Shown here: piece by piece, positions 10,200 to 20,255 of the stretch | How positions within the stretch are numbered: the stretch's first letter is position 1 | How the letters are laid out: each line of letters starts with the position of its first letter | From: Chalara sp. BL73 | Taxonomy: Eukaryota; Ascomycota; Leotiomycetes; Helotiales | Reading direction: 5' to 3' | Assembly (NCBI GenBank): GCA_918026815.1 | Contig: CAKJVC010000065.1 | Location: 434,001 to 498,000 of the forward strand | Length of the DNA stretch: 64,000 nucleotides | Position numbers and translations under genes: made by a program | The notes under the pieces: model-generated | What the model was told of the DNA's origin: nothing | The model's database searches: none | What the model saw: the letters and a program-made list of their open reading frames with translations, nothing else

Positions 10200-11264
10200 A
10201 TGGGCAAACGTGCGGTGCTGGCTGATCCCCTACGGGTACAGGCGTCGCGTGTTGAGAAGTCTGGTCGAGTGCAGAGACACACCCGCACTCTCCCGTCGTG
10301 GTTCTATCGAGTCCACTCTATCAGCTTCACGGAGAACAGGGAAGTGTATGCCGGTGACTTTGACGAGGATCTTTCGGAGCTGGAGGACCAGACGAGAGAC
10401 GATGTCGGGCAGTCCAAAGAGGACTGCAAGTGCGGCGGCGAGAACCCCGAATGCGACTGCTATTTTGAGAGCGATGATATGGGCGGTGACGGCGAGTCCG
10501 AAAGATCGTACGACGGGTCTGATGCCGATTATTACTACGAGCTGAAAGAAGGCCGTGAGGAAAGAAAGCAGGAGAAACTGCAAGAGCGGAAGCAGCGAGA
10601 ACACGAACGAGACATTGAGGTGGCCAAGGAAGAGGAGGTTCGCACATCATACAGATCTCTCAAGAAGGGTGAGAAGGAGCGTAGGTCTATAGCCGTTGAA
10701 TCACTCGCGGGTCAGACGTTCAAGCTATTCTGCAGCGACCACGTCGACTACTTCTATTCCGATCTCTATGCGACAAAAAGGGTTGACTTTTATCGCCTTG
10801 ACAACATGAATGGCGGCATGGACAACGGCACTGATAATTCCCGCCTGGGCCAAAACAGTCCCAGCGGCGAGGCTGAAATGTTGTATGGCGACGTGTATCT
10901 CAATGCAGATGCGTCCTGCGACTTTGGGTCGTTCCGCCCTCCGAAACACGCGAGCCAGGAAACTCTCAAGGTAAAGAGTTGCTGTGGCAAGTATGAGCTG
11001 TCGTTCAAGTTCATCGGCAACGGTTACCTGAAGCTGAGGGTCTCTCGGGAAATGGTGTTCATGCAGCCGTACAGCGCAAGCGCTTCAGCTCCCCCGCCCG
11101 CTGCTCCAGAAATGTTCGAGTTCGTCGGCGTTTGGCACGATCGAGAGAAGGAGAAGGCGGAACGGCAGAAGCGGATAGAGGCGCGCCGCCAGCCGTCCCC
11201 ACGTGAGACTTGGTTTGAGATGAACCATCCCATGGGGTGGTGGCATCAGTCACAGTTCCCCTGA
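10200..11264 (+). CDS. Hypothetical fungal protein with Cys cluster and charged coiled coil
   Basis: Open frame of 354 codons from the ATG at 10200; the frame is open further upstream to 9987, but the first ATG in good context is at 10200. Visible: an acidic segment (YAGDFDEDLSELEDQT), a cysteine cluster CKCGGENPECDC near residue 75, a charged helical stretch (REERKQEKLQERKQREHERD) and a C-terminal folded-looking part (GDVYLNADASCDFGSFRPP; YELSFKFIGNGYLKLRVSRE). No signal peptide or membrane segment. GC content is clearly higher than in its surroundings, and no lesion is visible. I do not recognise the family; it reads like one of the uncharacterised fungal proteins with a C-terminal beta-rich domain. 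Confidence 0.75.
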   Translation: MGKRAVLADPLRVQASRVEKSGRVQRHTRTLPSWFYRVHSISFTENREVYAGDFDEDLSELEDQTRDDVGQSKEDCKCGGENPECDCYFESDDMGGDGESERSYDGSDADYYYELKEGREERKQEKLQERKQREHERDIEVAKEEEVRTSYRSLKKGEKERRSIAVESLAGQTFKLFCSDHVDYFYSDLYATKRVDFYRLDNMNGGMDNGTDNSRLGQNSPSGEAEMLYGDVYLNADASCDFGSFRPPKHASQETLKVKSCCGKYELSFKFIGNGYLKLRVSREMVFMQPYSASASAPPPAAPEMFEFVGVWHDREKEKAERQKRIEARRQPSPRETWFEMNHPMGWWHQSQFP

Positions 11265-12425
11265 CGTTGATCCGCTGGCAAAAGTCCGAAATCTTGTCTA
11301 TAATAGTGTCTTGCTCGCTATTGAGCTTCTCTGCGCAATTTCATTGTATTATCATAAACTTGTAAGAGGCAGAAGTTGGAAAGTCTCAGGTCCGGCCAAC
11401 GCTCACTCTATATTCGCTGCTCGGCAGGGTCTCCGAGACACAGCAGGGCTGGGATTAGTAGGAACGACAGTGCATGGCTCATTATCTTGTTACACTTATA
11501 CACATACCAAACGACTAGTATACCTAATTACAATTCATCCTTGCCGCGCCGAGGACTTATCCAAGATTGATTTTCAAAAGCCTTTTGTAACGGCATGTCA
11601 TAAGTTTTTTAAGCAACTAAAATGCCTGTCATTTAGTCATTGTGCATGCCGTGACGAACACGATCCTATAAGCCTGGAAAGGTAATTTTTAGGTGCTTCA
11701 ATACGAAAATACTAAACTGAGGAGAGAAAGTGGAGCCCGCGAGAGCTGTCGGCCAAGTCAGGTTCCCAGGCCAAGGCCTCTGGTCCCGATTGGGGAATAC
11801 ACGCGAACTAATCACGTCCTAACTGTGACAAAAACCAAGGCTTTTGCTAAATGACAGGTGTTTTATTACAGTACCGTTGTTGTTTGTAACCATTCCATTG
11901 ATGGGCCGCGTGGCCGAATATCAAATCATTGGATTCAGAGCCAAGCAGCTCGTCCAGGCCCTGCTTGGGACATGCAGGATACCCCAGATAAGCCCATCCT
12001 CCACACTCCCAAAGCTGGCCATTCTTGGCCATTCCCCTCTCTGCGGAAAATCTCTACTTCGCTGACGTTTCTTTTTTGCTCCATATTGCCGCAGTTAGCG
12101 GGCAACCTCAACTTTGATAGTCATGCGATTTCTAGCTAGTCTCCCCCTCCCAACCATTGCGCTCTCCGCTCTGAAAACCGTGAGGTTCTTAATATCTAGA
12201 TACAGGACCGAAAAAGACAGATTGTCCTTGCGCATTGGAAGAACTTAAACGAGCTCACATAATAACTAAGAACGCGTTACAGCATATTATCCTACGACAG
12301 GTTGTCTTGTTCCTGAATCAATTGAATGCGCTTCACCGCAGCAGTATTGCCTTTAGAAATGAGCAAGCGGTTCAAGCGACATGAATACAGACAACTGCAG
12401 AAGTTATTTCAATCTCTTCGCAGTG
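11265..12425. other. Intergenic, no supported gene
   Basis: Several short frames on both strands overlap without codon-like composition. No repeat family of this window is recognised until 12426. Confidence 0.4.
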
Positions 12426-12485
12426 TTGTCACGGTCCTAGAGATTACGTGCACGACGCAGTGACCATTTCTGGCATTTACTGCTG
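12426..12485 (+). repeat. LTR family E, 5' fragment
   Basis: TGTCACGGTCCTAGAGATTA and ATTTCTGGCATTTACT match the 5' end of family E; the remainder is missing. Confidence 0.55.
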
Positions 12486-12534
12486 CTAAAACAACAGCAG
12501 GATAGTCAAGATTAGCAAATTAAATTCTAGAACA

Positions 12535-14016
12535 TTACGCTATTGTGATATTGCGTATCTGCTCGACTAGCTCAGGATCCGTCAGTGCCTCGCCTTGCAT
12601 TAGGTCTTCACAGTAAGCATCCCCAATAAATTCATAATGATCGTTTGTCCCAGGAATAGGACGGAGAATGTAGCACATCCGTCCTCCAAGAAGCACCGCA
12701 ATTTTGTCTCCTATTCGGGCTCGTTGCGGACTCATACAAAGCCGTCCGCTACTGGTGAAGCACATGGCTCGGCCGAACGAGAGCCAGAGTGGTGTGAAGT
12801 ATTCATTTCCCATCAGCGAGGCGTGGACAAAACGCCCGTACCAGTACAATACCTGCTTCACCGCGAGAACCATACTCGTCAAGTGCATGGGTGTTTCAAC
12901 AACGGAGACAATGAAGTCTATCCAGATGCAGAATGCTGCCCATAGTTGGTCCAAATTGACTGGTTGGTGTCTGATGTCGGTGCCCATTGTGTTTACGAGA
13001 ATGAATCTTTTACGTTCTTTGACTGATGGTGATGTTGGGTCAACAGCTATTTCTCGCATGGCATCCTGGTACACTTGGTGATATTGCTGACAACGAAGGA
13101 ATATGGAAGCATGTGGTAAGAAATATCCACTGCAAGGAACTCCTAGGACTCCTGTGATAGTGGTCACCAGAATGCCTCCGACGATGAGGGATTTTCCATC
13201 TGCAGAGAAGCCGAGAGTTGGCGGTACACTAGTGGCAGCCTTAAACACATAACTTCCGCCGCCGTACTTGCGGTTGGACTGTCCAGTGTACGTCCAATTC
13301 GGTACCCAGGATGGCCAAGGGCCACTTGAAGAGATCGGGGCGTCATGAACGTACTCCAGAATCAGAAGATCCTGCTCGACTAGGAAAAGGCGCCGTGCAA
13401 GATCGGTAAAGATTTCGGAGTCCAGCTGCGAATAATCTGGAATGATTCCCAAAGAATCTGCATCACTGGCCACGCCGAGCAAAGAATATATTTTATCTCT
13501 AGGCTTGGATGCTCTCAGATTCATATTTCGTTGTAGAAGATAAAAGGTTGTGACCTCTTCCTTGCGATTGACGCTCAGATTTCGAATAACACCAACATTG
13601 TGTAGTTGCTGAGCAAACATCCATAACGGTGGGCCAGAAGTCGGAGGTTCTATATAACAAGATGCACTGTAACGGCGCAACAAGGACAGGAAAGGAAGTT
13701 CAGCTTCGTAGGCTAGTAGAGAACCGAAGATGATTAACATGAGAATTGGGTAACTGTAAACTCCACGCAGGATGTAACAATTATCGTTCAGGACGGTCTC
13801 TTGGAATATCCAGGACCGCAATATCCATTCTCCGGACAAAATGTTTTCGATGTTGTACCAGATTTGATCATCGTCGTTAGGTATATCGCCGAAATCCAAC
13901 AGGAACTTGGCCCATTCCACTTTACTCAGCTCCCGGCCCTGTTGATTCCGCTGTCTCAGATTGCAAAATTTCATAATGAAATCTAGTGCTGCGACATCTC
14001 CTGGCATTTCTGATCC
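12535..14016 (-). pseudogene. HET-domain gene, C-terminal part (split by hAT-like element)
   Basis: This is the 3' two-thirds of a HET gene whose 5' part is at 20256-20924. After removing the element 14025-20255 and one target copy (14017-14024), codon ATT at 20258-20256 is followed by GGA at 14016, and the frame runs uninterrupted for 717 codons. This part contributes the third HET motif (LRSWIFQETVLNDNC), the SKPRDKIYSLLGVASDADSL block, VPNWTYTGQSNRKYG and the C-terminal region ending VEQIRNITIA. HET proteins trigger heterokaryon incompatibility cell death in Pezizomycotina. No stop or frameshift is found outside the insertion. As it stands the reading frame enters the transposon and the gene must be inactive, unless the element is spliced or excised. 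Confidence 0.85.
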
Positions 14017-14024
14017 AATGTAAG

Positions 14025-14165
14025 TAGACTGCGCAGAAACCCACGGGGCGGGCCGGGGCCCCCGACCCATGGGACCCCGTGGGTCGGGTCTTCGAGGCTC
14101 GCTTCCCCCGTGGGGTGGGTTGTGTATTTTGACCCCGACCCGCGGGACCCCAATGGGGCCCCGAT
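14025..14165 (+). repeat. Left terminal and subterminal GC-rich repeat of the hAT-like element
   Basis: TAGACTGCGCAG terminus, then CACGGGGCGGGCC and several GGGACCCC/GGGGTCCC type palindromes to about 14165, where the sequence changes abruptly to AT-rich. Likely transposase-binding sites (inference). Confidence 0.75.
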
Positions 14166-14849
14166 AAAATTAACTAAATATAGAAACTACAATCAAACTC
14201 CTTTACAAGAATGTAAAGCGGACTGGTGGAATTTTAAAAATATACGAGGTATTCTAGTATCGAAATGATTCTTTCCAGTTTTGGCATTGATTTTTTTATG
14301 TGCACACAGGTTAAACAAGGCTATTTTGTATACTTGTTTTTACAAAAGTACTTGAAATGCAAAGTGGTTGATTAGTATAAAAATTAGTATAAAAATTAAA
14401 CTTCAAATGTTAAATCTAAACATATTGTAATAGAGTGGAAAAAATTGTGAATTATAATAATACAACACTAATATTCTAAAACTAATTTTTTTTTTGCTTT
14501 TTTGACCTGTGAATGCTTATTAAAGTATCCGGCACAATATTACCAATATTAGAAGTCGGAAGTCGAGGCAGCTTTTGACTACTATTACTAGATAATTCTC
14601 AGTTCGTTGTTTCAATTGACGGTTCGCGGCGATTCCTAAGTGTATTTTGAAACTGAGTAGTCGAAAGTGGCTGATTTTAATAAATTGATTGACGTAAAAA
14701 TTTAAAAATCTTGTAATCCCAGCGTTTTTAAGCACGACGAGTTCGAACTTCTTCGTTTCCTTCTGGTTCTTTATTACTAATATAGTAATGATTTTCTCAA
14801 AAATCAATTTGATCAAGTTGGACTTCAAAGTCATTTTCTCGCGTTTTAA

Positions 14850-17100
14850 TTTCCGTTTCCATATTTTCAAGTGTTATATTCTGGATATTAATAGTTGAAA
14901 ATAGTAAGTTTTGAAGCTTACGTGTTCGTGAATGTTCAACGAGCGAATAATAAACCAAAAAAAGCGACCGAATAGTTGTCGGTTGAAGCTGGCCACGGCG
15001 ATATCCGCATATATCACGTGCAAAACTAAAAGTACGTTTTACTCCAACACCGGCCATCGGAATACAAAGTAAGTCTCTAGCTATTGCTAATAAGCCAGGA
15101 AGCTGTGTTTTAAGCGATTTCCAAACAAGTAGCAGTGATCGATTATCAGGCTCTAAAAAAAACAACACAAAGATTAGTATAAAAATTAGTATAAAAAGTA
15201 GAATTGTAAACATACTCATAGCTAGCTATTCATCAATTTCAGAAAGAGAAAAGTTATTATTTTTGCGATAAAAGTTTTAAATGTCTCGAGTAAAGCGCTT
15301 GCGACTTAATGCTAATGCTAAAAGGTCGTGATTAACTTTTCGAATTTAAGAAAGTCGGTCAGCATTCGTAGACTTTTCTTTATATTCCGTATCGTATAAC
15401 GACCGAAATTGACGCTTAAATTCTTTGGCTTAATCAACTGTTTTGAAATTAAGCCAGCAATAATCTTCTTCAAAGCATTTTAGCTTCGATTTTAAATCAA
15501 GAATTGCTCCGATGCTATACAAACTACTAAGACTACTATATATTTTGTTATAGTAAGTATCAAGCTTGGCTTTTGCAGCATTAATCGCACCAATTAAATC
15601 TTTTACCCAAAGTTGAGCAACAGACTTTTTAGTTAATACTCGACGAGATTTTTGCAAGTATTCAAACAATTCATCGTAAATTAATAAAGCATAAAGCAAT
15701 GTTATACTTGTTGTTTTGCCGATTGTTGTTGTAAAAAAATTGAAAAGACGTAACAAATCGGCTAAATAGCCAAGTTTTTTCCATTTTAATGCAGAAAATG
15801 AAAAAGGCTTAGCAGAATCGTATGCACTGCAAAATTGATTGATAGACTCTTTAAAACGCAATGCACGAAAAATTATATGCACTGTTAAGTCCTATCGAGT
15901 GCATACATCAATTAACAATGTAAAAACTGGATTATTCGGAAAAAATGAATCTCTGATTTGTTTTTGTTGAACTTTTTGAAATCGATGTTTCCGCTGTGTA
16001 CTGGAATTAACAAGAATAGCAAGCTTTCGAATCTAATATAAGATTAGTATAAAAATTAGTATAAAAGTCACGTGTTACATACTTTTGCTAGTATATATAA
16101 AATACTACGTTTGTTACTAGCTTTAATTCTCTCAAAATCAGACAGCTCTTTTTCTGCTACTCAATTCCGAACAAATGTGTCGTTAGTAAGCTTTAATTGA
16201 ACAAAGCTCAAAAGTGCTTAAAGACTAAACTGAATTACATGCGATAAACACGGCACGTGTTAGACTTTCTTTTTCAGAATACTATTAGCTTTTAAAGCTT
16301 TTTGTAAATACTCGTTAATTTCGAGAACTATTATAGTATTCGAATTCGCATTATCAGTTGTAATTGAAACAACACGATTAAAAAAATTGTACTGTTGAAA
16401 AACGTTATTAACAATTTAAGCAAGCGCATTTCCGGAATGAACGTTTACTAAACTTTCAAATTTTATTAATTCTTGACAAAGAACTCATGACTTATTAATA
16501 TAGTGAGCTATTATACCTATAAATAATAGTCTTGTTGTACTAAACTAGCAATCGAGAGAAATTGCAATTTTGTTTTTAGGAACAATATTTGAAAGCATGT
16601 TTTGTTCAAGTTTGACTGATTGTTTTATCAGTCGATTCTTTATAGTTGTTGCAGAAAAAAGTTCGAAATTTGGATTTTGCATAACAGCTAACTTTTTCTA
16701 TTCAGGATTTTCGACTGCGCGGAAAGAAGTACGAAGTGAAATAATAGTTGCAAAAACCTGGTCGTAAAATGCTTGCTTCGTAAAAATTAGTTGCTATTAA
16801 TATTAGACATTATACTAATATTTATACTAATTTACTTACAGAAATAGCGTGAAACATGTTTTTCACTTTTTTTTGCTTTGTATTACTTTAGCTAGAATAA
16901 ACAAAGTATTGCCGAAACGCTATATAACTAAACAAAGCTTTTGTGCCGGTATTTCGCGTATTTAGATGTGCGAGAACTTTGTTGCAGTTTTGACATATGA
17001 CTTTAAGCTTTCCGGTAATCCGGTGTATTCTTTGATCGAATTGTTTCTAAGTAATAAATTTTCGATTTTGAAATTTCTAATTTAATTGCTTTACTAAATC
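14850..17100 (-). pseudogene. hAT transposase, decayed multi-exon gene
   Basis: C-terminal exon from 15152 reads EPDNRSLLLVWKSLKTQLPG, LLAIARDLLCIPMAGVG and KRTFSFARDICGYRRGQLQP: the hATC dimerisation domain with the SIP..G.ERTFS-type core. An intron 15215-15153 (GTATG...TTTTTTAG) precedes it. The 15882-15430 stretch (ALKWKKLGYLADLLRLFNFF; SSLYSIGAILDLKSKLKCFE) is the region before hATC. Near 17000 the minus strand reads GKLKVICQNCNKVLAHLNTR followed by NTGTKALFSYI, a BED-type zinc-finger N-terminus. Stops interrupt all parts (for example TAA after WLNFKTVD), so the enzyme is dead. No complete copy is in the window that could mobilise it. Confidence 0.75.
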
Positions 17101-17479
17101 AATTGATTAGTTTGCAACTGCTTAAACTGCTTATTGTGTATTTAACTACTATTTAACAAACTTATCGTGATATTCAAGTTCTTATCGAAAATATAGGTTT
17201 TTTGGACTAATTTGCGAAAATAGTAAATTGTCAAAAGTATTTGACTTAAATAAGCTGAAAAGATCAGAAAAGTCTTGCGAATTACTTGACTTTATAGCAA
17301 CAAAAGTGTGCAAGTAAAAAAAAAAGCATCAAATCGGAAAAAAAAAACAAGTATTTAAACACAAGTTAAATTACTACTTTAAAAAAATTGTATATATTAA
17401 AGGCTATAATTAAACTTCCAAAAATTAATGTAAAATATAATGATTAGTATAAAGATTAGTATAAAATTGAATATATTTG

Positions 17480-18760
17480 CTTAAAGTTCTTTGCTTTATT
17501 TGTTGTATATACTTAAAAACTACATATACATTTACAGCTTACGCGGCTTTTGAAAGCTGCTTTGTAAACCAAAGAATACTTTAACGATTGTTTAACTTAA
17601 AGAATTGTCTGTTATTAAAAACAAATCATTATAAGCGAAGAAAATACGTTCGTATGATTTATTTTCCGGAATTTCCGTAGCATATACTATATCAAACGCT
17701 TTTTTATAGCTTGTCAACGAATCGGAAAAGCCGAATTCTGTATTATTTAACTTATCGTCGGCTGGCTACCAATTTGCAGGGCCCGGCAGATCGATTTACT
17801 TTTCATTTCCGTATGCTTATACTGCAAGATTTTTTCAAATTGCTTTTTTTTTTTGAGTAAAGTATTTTTCAGGAGTTTTATACGTATAGAATTTGCTATA
17901 TCAGTTAGCAGATTAGTATAAAAATTAGTAGAATTTTGTACTTTTTGTAAATGTAAAAACAGCTTGTTTTTTCTAAGTATTTCTGTCTACTAGCAGCAAA
18001 CTTTCGGATTTTGCAGAACAAAAATCGACGGCTTCGGCGCTATTTTTTTTGCCAAAACTTAAATTCAAGCTTTTTGGCATCCTGAAATTGTATTAGCGTT
18101 ATACGAATTATTATATTAATCTGAAACTTATTAAAATGGATCGTTTATGCTTAGCAATCCCGTTATTTTTCAATTCTTTAGCAGATTTGCCGACAACTGC
18201 TTTATTACCGTTTTGCTTTTTATTCAATTTTTATATATGCTTAAACTCGTATTCGTTTTCCGATTTATACTTAATATTTTTTTATGCTGGATTTCCATTA
18301 TTATCAATTGCATATAAGCCACTAATTTCTTTATAACTCAAAGCTTTTGCCACAGATTTCTAATTTTTGCTATTTCGTTTACTATACAAGTTAGTATAAA
18401 AATTAGTATAATTAAAATTAAACGAACCGCTTTGTTTTAACTTGTAAAGCAGACTGCTCAATTATTCGCTTCTGCTCGGCAAAAAATGCGAGTGCAAATT
18501 CAGTAGACTTTTTGAAGACTTTTTTTCTGTATGTAATTGCTGCTTGATCTGCGGCTTTCGCTTTTTCGATCTGATTTTGAATACTGTTGCTTTTTATAGC
18601 TTCAAGTTTTTTTCTAGCTTTAACAGTATGCATATTAGTAGAAAAACTGCCCGGAGATTTGCGCTTGCGTTTATTGGAAAAACCGATTTGCTGCGAGGAA
18701 TCAAGATTTATATTAAATTTATAATCTGAATTATTAGAAATGACAATAATATTCTTGAAA
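17480..18760 (-). pseudogene. Unknown basic protein gene of the hAT-like element
   Basis: The minus strand is readable from about 18745: INLDSSQQIGFSNKRKRKSP with an NLS-like KRKRK, then MHTVKARKKLEAIKSNSI, YRKKVFKKSTEFALAFFAEQ and EQSALQVKTKR. A GTTCGT...TATAG intron (about 18424-18378) holding the TACTAAT doublet leads to a continuing frame with SYKEISGLYAIDNNGNPA and KSAKELKNNGIAKHKRSI, interrupted by TAG and TAA codons at apparent Gln positions. It is Lys-rich and probably nuclear. It is transcribed away from the H3 gene, with about 500 bp of shared upstream sequence. Family unknown; it may be an accessory transposon protein. Confidence 0.5.
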
Positions 18761-19359
18761 CCGATTAGTATACAAATTAATATAATATTTTAATAAAAAT
18801 TACTTAAGAAAGCTGCTTTTCGAAAAGTAAAGCTATATTGGAAAGTAACGCAACCGAAAAGTAGGCGTATTTTGCAAATTTCAACTCGCAAGAACTAGAG
18901 CTTCAAAAATTAGTATAAAGATTAATATAATACACTAAAAACACGTATTGCGATAAATGTTTGACTTTGTTCAGATTTAATAAATTGGTGCAAAAAGAAT
19001 AAATGAGAGAAAAGTACGCGTTATCCTGAAAAATAAAGCAGTCGCGTTTTTATGCCTCGATTTTAAGGCACTCAACTACTTTTTTCAAACCTGACTTTTT
19101 TTAACTTTCAATTAAATTTACTAACAACTACACTATACACAAGTATGTATTATATTTATCTTTTTTATATTTTATTTTTATATTAATTATTATACTAATT
19201 CTTTATAGTTTTCTCGTCGAAATCACAAAGCTATAATTTCAATTTCACGTGTTAATATTCACATTCACTTTCACCTTTTCTAAAAAAAATTTGCGACTTT
19301 GCACAGGTATATATCATTCTGTATTATACTAATATTTATTCTAATCTTAATAAGTTACA

Positions 19360-19909
19360 ATAGCACGTACCAAGAAAATAGCTACTAAATTTGCTCGCAA
19401 ACTTTCTGTTAAAACTTTTGCTAAAACCTTTGCTAAAACCTCTGCTAAAACCTCTGCAAAAGCTGTACCAAAAAAGAAATATCGATTGAAACCTGGCAGT
19501 AAGTTGATTAATATAATAATTAGTATAAAACTAACATTTAAACGTAGCTAAAGCACTTAGAGAAATCAAACGATACTAAAAAAGCACTGAGCTTTTAATC
19601 CTAAAAGCTCCATTTACTCGACTAGTTAAAGAAATAATGTATAATATTACGTCTCGACACGCATTTCGCATTCAATTTAGTGTTTTACAATGTCTTCAAA
19701 AAGCCGCAGAATCTGCTTTAGTAACTGAGTTCGAGCGTAAGTTATTTCATATAAATACATTATACTAATATTTATACTAATATTACTTTAAAGTCACAAA
19801 TCTTGCCGCAATCCACGCTAAGAAAGTTACTATTCAAGTAAAGGATATGCATTTGGTTCAAAGAATAAAAGAGAGAATGACGGGCTACAAGTACCCAGGC
19901 CGGTGTTAA
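19360..19909 (+). pseudogene. Histone H3 variant gene inside the hAT-like element
   Basis: Three exons, 19360-19498, 19548-19736 and 19794-19909, with GTAAGT...AG introns of 49 and 57 bp and exact phase agreement (147 codons plus stop). Core histone-fold motifs are unmistakable: KYRLKPG, ALREIKRY, KSTELLI, APFTRLVKEI, LQKAAESALVTEFE and TNLAAIHAKKVTIQVKDMHL, then a C-terminal tail RMTGYKYPGRC. The tail starts ARTK, then continues KIATKFARKLS, which resembles H3 residues 19-29, and has a KT.A repeat block. The start codon is ATA instead of ATG and the Gln of RYQKS is TAA, both CpA-to-TpA type changes, so this copy is dead. Loop 1 seems two residues longer than in canonical H3, a CenH3-like trait. 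Cargo of a DNA transposon, not a host locus. Confidence 0.85.
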
Positions 19910-20114
19910 AGAATCAAACGCAGTTTATACAAAGGAAATGGGTTAAACAATGAAGTTATTAAAAGTATACACGCTAGCGATAGGGCGCTAAGCACATAAT
20001 AAAATTCACAAACCAAAATTTTAATACGTTTATGTCGCGTAGCTTTTTGATTAGTAGGCTTATTAGTATAACTTCTCTAACTGTACAGCAACTATTGTAA
20101 TGTCACGTGTAAAT

Positions 20115-20255
20115 GTAATGGGTGCTTGGCACCCCATCAAGACCCCATGGGGTGGGGTGGGTGCTTTTGATAGACCCCAACCCATGGGGTGGGACCCCGA
20201 CGGGTGGGGTCAAGTAGGTGAAAACCCGCCCCGTGGGACCCCAGTTCGCAGTCTA
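20115..20255 (-). repeat. Right terminal and subterminal GC-rich repeat of the hAT-like element
   Basis: Inverted counterpart of 14025-14165: ACCCCATGGGGTGGGG-type palindromes followed by CCCGCCCCGTG and the terminus CGCAGTCTA. Confidence 0.75.

Larger units (their letters stand above)
14370..20073. repeat. Paired TACTAAT-type motif, about 14 dispersed copies
   Basis: A roughly 22-bp doublet (TTATACTAATTTTTATACTAA and close variants, or its reverse complement) occurs near 14370, 15172, 16042, 16810, 17442, 17911, 18390, 18765, 18909, 19181, 19323, 19511, 19760 and 20049. Several copies lie inside introns defined by coding alignment: transposase intron 15215-15153, H3 introns 19499-19547 and 19737-19793, and the apparent H3 5' UTR intron. 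It contains the fungal branch-point consensus twice. Copies occur in both orientations, even within the H3 gene. Confidence 0.7.
14025..20255. mobile_element. hAT-like DNA transposon, 6231 bp, with histone H3 cargo
   Basis: Ends are TAGACTGCG...CGCAGTCTA in inverted orientation, each followed inward by a CACGGGGCGGG block. The target duplication AATGTAAG (14017-14024 and 20256-20263) is 8 bp, the hAT hallmark. Outer ~130 bp at both ends are GC-rich palindromic sequence (ACCCCATGGGGT type); the interior 14.2-20.1 kb is very AT-rich. The minus strand carries transposase remnants (hATC domain at 15152-14930, a central part at 15882-15430, a BED-like finger near 17000) and a second unknown gene; the plus strand carries a histone H3 gene at 19360-19909. 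Stops replacing Gln codons and a lost ATG fit RIP. It interrupts a HET gene. Confidence 0.85.

Noticed and set aside
14025..20255. Reassigned genetic code (TAA/TAG read as Gln) in the AT-rich element
   Set aside because: The stops do fall on Gln positions, but ATG-to-ATA and other CpA/TpG-type changes occur too, as expected from RIP, and flanking host genes use the standard code.
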